From contig JANQFK010000044.1 of the NCBI GenBank assembly GCA_028277885.1, positions 1 through 32,370 on the forward strand: a DNA stretch of 32,370 nt. Reading direction: 5' to 3'. A program made the translations under genes and the position numbers. This stretch comes from Myxococcota bacterium. Lineage in GTDB: Bacteria > Myxococcota_A > UBA9160 > UBA6930. Under the pieces are notes generated by a model. It made no database searches. It was given only the letters and a program-made list of their open reading frames with translations, and was not told the DNA's origin. Positions within the stretch are counted from its first letter, which is position 1, and each line of letters opens with the position of its first letter. Positions 1 through 6,706 of the stretch are shown piece after piece.

Positions 1-1
1 C

Positions 2-1102
2 GTCTCCTACGACGAGCTGGCCGAGGAGCTGCGACCGGGCTCCCGGGTGCTGATCGACGACGGCCAGATCGAGCTGGTGGTGGGCAAGGTGCGGCGGGGA
101 CAGATCCACTGCGAGGTGAGCCGGGCCGGCATCCTCCGCGACAACAAGGGGGTGAACCTGCCGGGCATCGAGCTGGGCCGCCGCTCCCTGGGCGCGGAGT
201 CCGCCGAGGATCTGGCCTTCGCGGTGGAGAACGACGTCGACTACGTGGCGGCGTCCTTCGTGCGCAACCGGAACGACGTGGAGGAGCTGCGCAGCATCAT
301 CGCCGAGCGGGGCCGGCGCATCCCGATCATCGCGAAGATCGAGAACCACTCCGCGGTGGAGAACCTGGACGAGATCGTCGCCACGGCCTCGGGCACCATG
401 GTGGCACGGGGCGACCTCGGCGTGGAGGTTCCCCTCGAGGAGCTGCCGCTGCTCCAGAAGCGCATCATCCGCAAGACGGTGATGAACGGCCGGCCGGTCA
501 TCACCGCCACCCAGATGCTCGACTCGATGCAACGCAACCCGACGCCGACCCGCGCCGAGGTGAGCGACGTGGCCAACGCGATCTTCGACGGCTCCTCGGC
601 CATCATGCTCTCGGGAGAGACCGCCGTGGGGGCCTACCCCGTGGACGCGGTGCGCACCATGGACCGCCTGGCCCGCACCGCCGAGGGCTCCATCGATCGC
701 TACGGCTACCTCCAGCACGTCGAGCTGGCCCAGGCCTCGGTGGCCACCGAGGCCGTGGGCCAGGCCGCCATCACCATGGCGCACCACCTGGGCGCCGCCG
801 CCATCATCACCCTCACCGAGACCGGCCGCACGGCGCGCACGGTCTCGAAGCACCGGCCGCGCTGCCCGATCCTGGCCGTCACCTCGGAGCCCTTCGTGGT
901 GCGCCGGCTGACCCTGAACTGGGGCGTCACCCCGGTGCCGTGCCCGATGGAGGGCTCGGACGAGGAGGTGATCCGGGCGGGCCTGCGCCGCGGCCGAGAG
1001 CTCGGCTACCTGGCCGCCGGCGACGTCGTGGTGGCCACGGCGGGCGTCTGGCGGACCGAGGGCAGCACGAACCTGATCCGGGTCCTCGAGGTCGAGGACT
1101 GA
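2..1102 (+). CDS. pyk: Pyruvate kinase, 5'-truncated by the window edge
   Basis: This is the glycolytic enzyme that transfers phosphate from phosphoenolpyruvate to ADP. The reading frame is open from base 2, so the N-terminal part of the barrel lies outside the window. What remains starts within the B domain (LIDDGQIEL). It continues with the catalytic-lysine segment IIAKIEN, the metal and substrate segment MVARGDLGVE, and the family hallmark ATQMLDSMQRNPTPTRAEVSDVA followed by the SGETAVGAYP signature. The C-terminal effector-type domain ends with TNLIRVLEVED. About 366 residues are visible against about 470-480 for the family, so roughly 100 residues are missing. The GTG at 47 is an internal valine, not the start. 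It converges on the downstream leftward operon across a short hairpin. Confidence 0.95.
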   Translation, partial: VSYDELAEELRPGSRVLIDDGQIELVVGKVRRGQIHCEVSRAGILRDNKGVNLPGIELGRRSLGAESAEDLAFAVENDVDYVAASFVRNRNDVEELRSIIAERGRRIPIIAKIENHSAVENLDEIVATASGTMVARGDLGVEVPLEELPLLQKRIIRKTVMNGRPVITATQMLDSMQRNPTPTRAEVSDVANAIFDGSSAIMLSGETAVGAYPVDAVRTMDRLARTAEGSIDRYGYLQHVELAQASVATEAVGQAAITMAHHLGAAAIITLTETGRTARTVSKHRPRCPILAVTSEPFVVRRLTLNWGVTPVPCPMEGSDEEVIRAGLRRGRELGYLAAGDVVVATAGVWRTEGSTNLIRVLEVED

Positions 1103-1127
1103 GCGGCCGGCCCAGCCCGATCTGGCG

Positions 1128-1145
1128 GCCGGCTCAGGAGCCGGC
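1128..1145. terminator. Hairpin between converging genes
   Basis: GCCGGCTC-AG-GAGCCGGC is a perfect 8-bp inverted repeat lying 25 bases after the pyruvate kinase stop. It overlaps the stop codon of the converging carboxymuconolactone-decarboxylase-like gene. There is no T tract, so calling it a shared terminator is an inference from its position. Confidence 0.45.
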
Positions 1146-1520
1146 CTGGGTCTCTTCCGCGACCGCGGCGATCTGCTGCTCGACCACGCCGAGGAGGCCG
1201 GCGGCCCGCGGGTAGCCCGCGTAGTGGGCCAGCATGATCAGCACCTCGCGCAGCTGGTCCGGCTCGAGCTCGCCGTTCTTGAGCGCGGCCCGGGCCTGGA
1301 TGCCGAAGGTGTCCCGCTCGCCGAGCGCCCCGATGGCGCCCAGCAGGATCAGGCGCCGGTCGCGCATGGAGAGCTCCTCGCGGGTCCACACCTCCGCGAA
1401 CAGGCTCTCCAGCATCAGGTCCGAGAACGCCATGGCGCCCTTCGGCGGCGCGACCACGTCCCCGGCGTAGACCTTCTCGAGCATGCGGGCTCCGCGCTGG
1501 TAGCGATCGTCGTCGGGCAT
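1134..1520 (-). CDS. Carboxymuconolactone decarboxylase family protein
   Basis: A 128-residue all-helical protein of the carboxymuconolactone decarboxylase family (PF02627). The core LSMRDRRLILLGAIGALGERDTFGIQARAALKNGELEPDQLREVLIMLAHYAGYPRA has the typical arrangement of the decarboxylase branch, ending in the family's HxxGYP-type segment (HYAGYP). It lacks the CXXC pair of the AhpD peroxidase branch, so a peroxidase role is unlikely. The ATG follows a good ribosome site (GGGAGG). It sits 28 bases after the TetR gene, as third gene of a leftward operon with a dehydrogenase and that regulator. The substrate is unknown. Many family members are attached to catabolic operons without being true 4-carboxymuconolactone decarboxylases. 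Confidence 0.82.
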   Translation of the reverse strand: MPDDDRYQRGARMLEKVYAGDVVAPPKGAMAFSDLMLESLFAEVWTREELSMRDRRLILLGAIGALGERDTFGIQARAALKNGELEPDQLREVLIMLAHYAGYPRAAGLLGVVEQQIAAVAEETQAGS

Positions 1521-1548
1521 GGGCCCTCCCGTGGGTGAGGTTGGAGGC

Positions 1549-2151
1549 TCAGCGCGCCGCGGCGAGCTCGCGCGCCAGGGTGTCCTTCAGGTAGCCGAGC
1601 TCCGAGGCGCGCGGCCGCGCCCCGGGGCCCTCGAGGATCCGGGTCGCGGCCAGCCCCGACAGCACCGAGATGGTGTAGTGCATCAGGTCGAGGGAGCGCC
1701 GCCGCGACCTCGCGCTCTCGGGGAAGTGGCGCGACCAGAGGCGGGCCCAGGCGTCGAGCATGCCACCCTGCCAGAAGGGCTCGAGGTCCCGGGGCAGGTT
1801 GATCAGGATCTGGAAGGTCGAGCGGTAGCGGGGGCTCTCGAAGTGCTCCCAGCTGCGGTCCACGAAGTGCGCCACGCGCTCCGCGAGGGAGGCGCCCTCG
1901 CCGGGCCCCTCGGCGAGCCGGTCGGCGAAGTGCTCGAACGACTCCTCGAGCACCGCCATCAGGATGCCGTCCTTGTCGCCGAAGTGGTGCTGGGCCGCGC
2001 CCCAGGTGACCCCGGCGCGGCGCGCGATCTCGGCCGCGGTGGTCCGTGGGTAGCCGACCTCGGCGATGCTCTCGATCACGGCCTCCATCACCCGGGCCCG
2101 GGTCTCGGCCGTGCGCTCGGCGTGGCTGCGGCGCGCGGCGCGCGGGCTCAT
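1549..2151 (-). CDS. TetR/AcrR family transcriptional regulator
   Basis: A 200-residue one-component repressor. The N-terminal helix-turn-helix is clear at about residues 12-60 (TRARVMEAVIESIAEVGYPRTTAAEIARRAGVTWGAAQHHFGDKDGIL). The remainder is a variable helical ligand-binding domain rich in aromatic residues, with HFVDRSWEHFESPRYRSTFQILINL in the middle. Its ATG overlaps the stop of the upstream dehydrogenase by four bases (ATGA), so the two are translationally coupled. The likely operator is the AT-rich palindrome at 3053-3081, in the promoter region shared with the rightward tandem-domain/P450 pair. I infer that it controls both transcripts. The ligand is unknown. Confidence 0.9.
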   Translation of the reverse strand: MSPRAARRSHAERTAETRARVMEAVIESIAEVGYPRTTAAEIARRAGVTWGAAQHHFGDKDGILMAVLEESFEHFADRLAEGPGEGASLAERVAHFVDRSWEHFESPRYRSTFQILINLPRDLEPFWQGGMLDAWARLWSRHFPESARSRRRSLDLMHYTISVLSGLAATRILEGPGARPRASELGYLKDTLARELAAAR

Positions 2152-3023
2152 CGGCGCCACTCGTCCTCGACGCCGTAGAGGCGCGCCATGGACTGGGAGA
2201 CGAGGGAGCCCACGGGCAGCGCGACGCCCGCCTCCCGCGCCAGCCGCAGCGCCGCGGCGAGGTCCTTCTCGGCGATGGCCATGTGGCCGCGCATCAGCTG
2301 CTGGAAGCCGTCGCTGTGGCGCACCTCGTCGGGGACCTTGTGGGTCGCGAGGTAGGTGAGCATCAGGTCCGTGAGCTGGCCGTTGGCGCGACCGGCCTCC
2401 TCGAGCACCTCCTGGGGCAGGCCGATGGCCCGGGCCAGGGCCATGGACTCGTAGGCGGCGGCCCACTGGACGTAGGTGACGAGGTTGATGCACAGCTTCA
2501 GCCGGGCGCCGTTGCCGAGGGCGCCGGCGTGCACCACCGGGACCTCGCTGGTGGCCTCGAGGTAGGGGCGCACCCGCTCGAGGACGGCGGCGGGGCCGCC
2601 CACCAGCCAGGTGATCTGGCGCTTCTGGGCCCGGGCCGCGCCGCCGGTCACGCAGGCGTCGAGCACCTCGACGCCCTGCCCCGCCGCGGCCTCGGCAAGC
2701 TCGACCACGGTGTCGGGCAGCACGGTGCTGTGCACGAGCACGACGGAGCCCGGCGCCAGACCGGCGAGGAGCCCCTCCTCGCCGCCCCGGCCCCGCACCA
2801 CCGCGCGCACGTCGTCGTCCTCGGGCACGCAGACCCCGACCACGTCCGCCCGCTCGCCCAGCTCGCGCAGCGAGGCCGCCGCCCGGGCGCCGCCGGCCGC
2901 CAGCTCGTCGACCGGGGCCCGCACGACGTCGTAGACCGTGGTCTCGAGGCCCGCCGGGGCCAGGTGCGCCGCGATGGGCTTGCCCTGGTTGCCGAGGCCC
3001 ACGAAGCCGACGCGGATCGTCAT
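2148..3023 (-). CDS. 3-hydroxyisobutyrate dehydrogenase-like NAD(P)-dependent oxidoreductase
   Basis: A 291-residue beta-hydroxyacid dehydrogenase. The Rossmann motif is GFVGLGNQGKPIAAHL near residue 6, with N-Q in place of the usual N-M. The substrate-binding region is DACVTGGAARAQ (family DAPVSGG-type). The catalytic lysine region is GNGARLKLCINL, and the C-terminal helical domain carries AEKDLAAALRLA. The ATG at 3023 is preceded by GGGAGGAG seven bases upstream. A longer in-frame start at 3053 would run through the operator palindrome and has no ribosome site, so I rejected it. It is first gene of the operon with the TetR regulator and the carboxymuconolactone-decarboxylase-like protein. 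The true substrate cannot be told; other family members act on tartronate semialdehyde, succinic semialdehyde or imines. Confidence 0.85.
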   Translation of the reverse strand: MTIRVGFVGLGNQGKPIAAHLAPAGLETTVYDVVRAPVDELAAGGARAAASLRELGERADVVGVCVPEDDDVRAVVRGRGGEEGLLAGLAPGSVVLVHSTVLPDTVVELAEAAAGQGVEVLDACVTGGAARAQKRQITWLVGGPAAVLERVRPYLEATSEVPVVHAGALGNGARLKLCINLVTYVQWAAAYESMALARAIGLPQEVLEEAGRANGQLTDLMLTYLATHKVPDEVRHSDGFQQLMRGHMAIAEKDLAAALRLAREAGVALPVGSLVSQSMARLYGVEDEWRR

Positions 3024-3052
3024 GGCGCTCCTCCCGAGGCCGGAGCCTATCA

Positions 3053-3081
3053 CAATTTACATTGCGTACGAATGGTAATTG
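3053..3081. promoter_or_regulatory. AT-rich imperfect palindrome in a divergent promoter (candidate TetR operator)
   Basis: A 29-bp imperfect inverted repeat of form CAATT-N2-CATT-N7-AATG-N2-AATTG, centred on base 3067. Its AT-richness stands out against the GC-rich surroundings. It lies in the 91-base gap between the leftward dehydrogenase-TetR operon and the rightward tandem-domain gene, where a TetR regulator usually binds to control itself and its neighbour. The smaller palindrome CGTACG sits inside it, half a base off centre. Confidence 0.55.
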
Positions 3082-3114
3082 GGATAGGGTGGCGACGGCA
3101 TCCGGGGGAACGCG

Positions 3115-4431
3115 ATGACGCTCCACGCCGGCCGCGCAGGCTACGCGGGTCCCTTCGACCCGGACTTCGGCCTGGCCGACCTTTCCCGCCAGGCGCTCTG
3201 CGACCTCGGCCGCGAGTACCTGCTGGCCGGCCACCTCCAGGACCGGGTGGGCCTGCCCCTCGTCATCCGGGAGCTCGGCGAGGACGCCTACGTGGGGCTC
3301 GCCATCGACGAGTGGATGGCGGCGAGCCCGATCTACTCGCGACGCATGCAGCGGGCCCTGGACTTCGAGGGCGACGACGTCGGGACGGTGTTCAAGAACC
3401 TCCAGCTCGACATCGGTGCGCCGCCCCAGTTCATGGACTTCCAGTTCCGGCTGGACGGACCCGAGCGCGGGGAGTTCTGGCTGCCCCACTGCGGCGCGCT
3501 CCTCGACGTGGAGCCCTTCGGCGAGAAGCGCGTGAAGCGCATGTGCCACGACATCGAGGATCCGACCTTCGACGCCACCGCGGCCGCCACCAACCCGCGC
3601 CTGCGCATGCGCCCGATCCACCGCCCGCCGCGCAGCCCGGCCGACCGCGTGCCCCACTGCCGCTGGCAGGTGTTCCTCGACGCCGACGCCGCCCCCGCGC
3701 CCCCCAACCCCCTCCTCGCCCGCGTCGCGGAGAGCCGGATCGCCGGCATCCCCATCGCGCTCGACGGCGACGACGCCGAGCCCGGTGGCTGGCCCGACTA
3801 CGCGGGGCCCTTCGATCCCGGCTTCCAGCTCGAGGACCTCTCCCACCGCGCGCTCCGGGCGGTGTGCCAGGAGGCCGCGGTGCAGATCCACCTGCTGGCC
3901 CGGGCCTTCCTGCTGGCCGTCGCCGGGCGGGCGGGCGAAGACGGAGCGGGCGAAGCGGTGGCGCGGGAGATCGGACGGCGCCAGTGGACGGGGATCGCGG
4001 CCCTCGCCGCCCAGCGCCTGAAATCGGCGCTGTCCGTCGAGGGCGAGGGCATCGACGCCGTGGGGAAGCTGTTCCAGCTCCACCCGCACTTCCAGCCACG
4101 CACCTACGTGGACCTGCGGGTGGAGGTGCGCTCCGCGGACACGGCGAGGCTCTCGATCGGCGACTGCCCGGCCCTCGCGGAGGGCGACGACCACTCGTGG
4201 CTGGCCGGGCTCGGCGCCGGGCCCCATCCCGCCCTCGAGGCCATCGCCCGGGCCGGGAGCCCCCGGGCCCGGCTGCGGGCCGTCCCGGCCCCGGCCCCGG
4301 CGCGCCTCGCCTGGGAGGTCGTGCTCGATGCCGGCGCGCCGCCCCAACCCGAGCCGCCGGAGCTCGCCCTGGCGCGCCTCAGCCGCGGCGCCGGGTTCGC
4401 GTTCGAGCGGCGCCGCCCCCTGCGTCCCTGA
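3115..4431 (+). CDS. Unrecognised protein with two tandem copies of one domain
   Basis: A 438-residue soluble protein with no signal peptide or membrane segment; I do not recognise the family. It consists of two diverged copies of the same domain. Copy 1 (about residues 10-205) opens with YAGPFDPDFGLADLSRQAL and copy 2 (about 229-420) with YAGPFDPGFQLEDLSHRAL. Both then run through a helical stretch, a VGxxFxxLQL/VGKLFQLHP-type segment, a strand pair and a P-rich W-[QE]-V-[FV]-LD end. Copy 1 carries a Cys/His-rich stretch (LPHCGALLDVEPFGEKRVKR then MCHDIEDP). Copy 2 has SIGDCPALAEGDDHSWLAGL at that position. The stop is 14 bases before the P450 start, so the two are co-transcribed. The start is supported by GGGGGAA upstream. 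A partner, carrier or enzyme role alongside the P450 is conceivable but not shown. Confidence 0.8.
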   Translation: MTLHAGRAGYAGPFDPDFGLADLSRQALCDLGREYLLAGHLQDRVGLPLVIRELGEDAYVGLAIDEWMAASPIYSRRMQRALDFEGDDVGTVFKNLQLDIGAPPQFMDFQFRLDGPERGEFWLPHCGALLDVEPFGEKRVKRMCHDIEDPTFDATAAATNPRLRMRPIHRPPRSPADRVPHCRWQVFLDADAAPAPPNPLLARVAESRIAGIPIALDGDDAEPGGWPDYAGPFDPGFQLEDLSHRALRAVCQEAAVQIHLLARAFLLAVAGRAGEDGAGEAVAREIGRRQWTGIAALAAQRLKSALSVEGEGIDAVGKLFQLHPHFQPRTYVDLRVEVRSADTARLSIGDCPALAEGDDHSWLAGLGAGPHPALEAIARAGSPRARLRAVPAPAPARLAWEVVLDAGAPPQPEPPELALARLSRGAGFAFERRRPLRP

Positions 4432-4445
4432 GCCGGAGCCCCCGA

Positions 4446-5633
4446 ATGTCCGAGATCTACTACGACCCCTACGACTACGCGATCGACGCCGATCCCCACC
4501 CGGTGTGGCGGCGCCTGCGCGACGAGGCGCCCCTCTACCGCAATGAGCGCCACGACTTCTGGGCGCTCTCGCGCTTCGAGGACGTGCTCGCCGCGAGCCT
4601 CGACCACGCCACCTACTCCTCGGCGCGCGGGACCGTGCTCGAGCTGATCCGGCTGGAGAACCGCCCCGAGGTCTCCATCATCTTCATGGACCCGCCCGAG
4701 CACGACCGGCTCCGGGCGCTGGTGAGCCGCGCGTTCTCGCCGCGGCGCATCGCGGAGCTCGAGCCGTCCATCCGCGAGATCGTGCGCAGCACCCTGGACC
4801 CGCTCGTCGGCTCCCGCGGCTTCGACTACGTGGCCGACTTCGGCGCCAAGGTGCCCATGCTGGTGATCAGCACCATGCTGGGCGTCCCCAGGGAGGACCG
4901 CGAGCAGATCCGCGAGTGGACCGACCAGCTGCTGCACCGCGACCCGGGCGAGGTCGACCCCGACGCCCGCATCCTCGAGCTGGGCGGCAAGATGATGGGC
5001 TACTTCTCGCGCTACGTGGCGGAGCGCCGCCGGTCGCCGCGGGACGACATGATGACGGACCTGCTCCAGGCCGAGCTCGAGACCGACGACGGCGGCAAGC
5101 GCCGGCTCAGCGACCCGGAGGTCCTCGCCTTCATCATGCTGCTCTCGGGAGCCGGCAACGAGACCGTGGCGCGGCTGCTGGGCTGGGCGGGCTCGGTGCT
5201 GGCCCAGCACCCCGCGGAGCGCGCCAAGCTGGTGGCGCGGCCCGGCCTGATCCCGAGCGCGGTGGAGGAGCTGCTGCGCTACGAGGCCCCCTCCCCCGTC
5301 CAGGCGCGCAGCGTCACCCGCGACGCGACCTGGCACGGCGAGCGCGTGCCCGAGGGCTCGGTGCTGCTGCTCCTCACGGGCTCGGCGGGCCGGGACGACC
5401 GCCAGTACCCGGACCCGGACCGCTTCGACGTGGAGCGCGACGTCGGGCGCCACCTCTCCTTCGGCTTCGGCACCCACTTCTGCCTGGGCGCCTCCCTCGC
5501 GCGGCTCGAGGGGCGCGTGGCCCTGGAGGAGGCCCTGGCGCGCTTCCCCACCTGGGAGGTCGAGTGGGATGCCGCCGAGCGGGTCCACACCAGCACGGTG
5601 CGCGGCTGGGCGAAGCTCCCGATCCGCGTCTGA
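4446..5633 (+). CDS. Cytochrome P450
   Basis: A 395-residue soluble bacterial class P450 haem-thiolate monooxygenase. The I-helix oxygen-activation motif is GAGNET (residues 235-240, with N for the usual H or D). The ExxR pair is E275 and R278 in EELLRY. The haem loop is FGFGTHFCLGASLARLEG, with the thiolate ligand at Cys346. The N-terminal YDPYDYAIDADPHPVWRRLRDEAP and FMDPPEHDRLRALVSRAFSPRRI are typical of CYP107/125/142-like bacterial enzymes acting on terpenoids, steroids or fatty acids. It follows the tandem-domain gene by 14 bases and probably shares its TetR-controlled promoter. No ferredoxin or reductase gene is nearby, so electrons must come from elsewhere. The substrate is unknown. 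Confidence 0.96.
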   Translation: MSEIYYDPYDYAIDADPHPVWRRLRDEAPLYRNERHDFWALSRFEDVLAASLDHATYSSARGTVLELIRLENRPEVSIIFMDPPEHDRLRALVSRAFSPRRIAELEPSIREIVRSTLDPLVGSRGFDYVADFGAKVPMLVISTMLGVPREDREQIREWTDQLLHRDPGEVDPDARILELGGKMMGYFSRYVAERRRSPRDDMMTDLLQAELETDDGGKRRLSDPEVLAFIMLLSGAGNETVARLLGWAGSVLAQHPAERAKLVARPGLIPSAVEELLRYEAPSPVQARSVTRDATWHGERVPEGSVLLLLTGSAGRDDRQYPDPDRFDVERDVGRHLSFGFGTHFCLGASLARLEGRVALEEALARFPTWEVEWDAAERVHTSTVRGWAKLPIRV

Positions 5634-5646
5634 GCCCGGGGCCCGG

Positions 5647-6483
5647 CTACGGGAGCCAGCGCACGAAGTCGTCGAGCACCGGGAGCACCGCGTCGCGGGG
5701 CGCGCTCGGCAGGCGCAGCACCGCCTCGGTGACGCCGAGCTCCGCGTAGTAGGCGAGCTTCGCCGCCTCGGGCTGGACCCCCATGGGCATCAGCTCGAGG
5801 TCCGCGGGATCGCGGCCGCGGGCCTCCCAGGCCTCGCGCAGCCGGGCCAGGGCGGCCCTCATCCCCGCACCGCCGATGGGGAGCCAGCCGTCGGCGAACT
5901 CCGCGACGTGCTCGAAGAGCCGGGGACCCGCCGCGCCGCCGATCAGGGTGAGCGGGCGCGGCTGCTGCACCGGCTTGGGCCACTGCCAGCTCGGCGCGAA
6001 GTCCACGAACTCGCCGTGGAACTCGGCGACGTCCTTCGACCAGAGCTCCTGGGCGGCGAGCAGCGTCTCGCGCACGTGGGCGCGGCGCCGCTTGGGGTCG
6101 ACGCCATGGTTCTCCATCTCGTCGTGGTTCCAGCCGTAGCCGATGCCGAGCAGGAGCCGGCCCCCGCTCAGCCGGTCGAGGGTGGCGACCTGCTTGGCCC
6201 AGGCGATCGGGTCGTGCTGGATCGGCAGCGCGATGCCCGTCCCGAGCCGGATGCGCTCGGTCACGGTGGCGGCGCCGGCCAGGGCCACCAGGGGGTCCGG
6301 GCTGCGCCGGTACTCCTCGGGCAGCTCGTCCTCGCCGGTGGGGGGCGGGGTTCGCCGGCTGATGGGGATGTGGGTGTGCTCGGGAACGAAGAGCGAGTGG
6401 AAGCCGCGCGCCTCGGCCTCCCGGGCCAGGTCGGGCACCTCCATGGAGCGGTCCGTCGCGAACATCGTGAGCCCGATGCGCAT
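5647..6483 (-). CDS. LLM-class F420-dependent oxidoreductase
   Basis: A 278-residue luciferase-like monooxygenase-fold (TIM barrel) protein. Markers are the N-terminal MRIGLTMFATD strand, GFHSLFVPEHTHIP, RIRLGTGIALPIQHDPIAWAKQVATLDRLSGGRLLLGIGYGWN, and the glycine-rich LIGGAAGPRLFEHVAEFADGWLPIGG. The combination of PEHTHIP, P[IT]GED and GWNHDE resembles the TIGR03619 family, predicted to use coenzyme F420. That would imply the organism makes F420; no F420 biosynthesis gene is in the window. The gene converges on the P450 (13-base gap) and diverges from the large membrane protein. The substrate is unknown. Confidence 0.88.
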   Translation of the reverse strand: MRIGLTMFATDRSMEVPDLAREAEARGFHSLFVPEHTHIPISRRTPPPTGEDELPEEYRRSPDPLVALAGAATVTERIRLGTGIALPIQHDPIAWAKQVATLDRLSGGRLLLGIGYGWNHDEMENHGVDPKRRRAHVRETLLAAQELWSKDVAEFHGEFVDFAPSWQWPKPVQQPRPLTLIGGAAGPRLFEHVAEFADGWLPIGGAGMRAALARLREAWEARGRDPADLELMPMGVQPEAAKLAYYAELGVTEAVLRLPSAPRDAVLPVLDDFVRWLP

Positions 6484-6706
6484 GGGCGGGATTCTTCCCC
6501 AGGCGAGCCCCCACGTGCCATCCCGGAGCCACGGGGGCCCCGCCTCGCGGGCGGAGCTGCCGGCGGGCTGCCGGTCGCCGTCGAGACGGGGCCGCGCTCA
6601 AGAAGACCCCGCGCCGGGTCGATGCCCAGGTGTCGTTTCCTGCGCGCGGCCCGGCCCCTCCTCGGAGTGGAGTGGACGGTGCCGACGCGACCGCCGGAGA
6701 GCCACC

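Noticed and set aside
1549..4347. A 932-codon open frame on the minus strand, running upstream of the TetR gene
   Set aside because: Only the last 200 codons (from 2151) are the TetR gene. The rest is antisense to or out of frame with better genes and has the Arg/Gly/Ala/Pro composition of GC-rich shadow frames.
2046..4445. Long rightward frame leading into the P450 gene
   Set aside because: Upstream of the ATG at 4446 it reads as low-complexity Arg/Pro/Gly protein opposite or out of frame with the dehydrogenase and tandem-domain genes. The P450 fold begins normally at 4446.
6484..6706. The longest gap between genes (223 bases), searched for a small gene, RNA or repeat
   Set aside because: No ribosome-site-backed open frame, hairpin with T tract or repeat was seen apart from the ribosome site of the gene at 6707.
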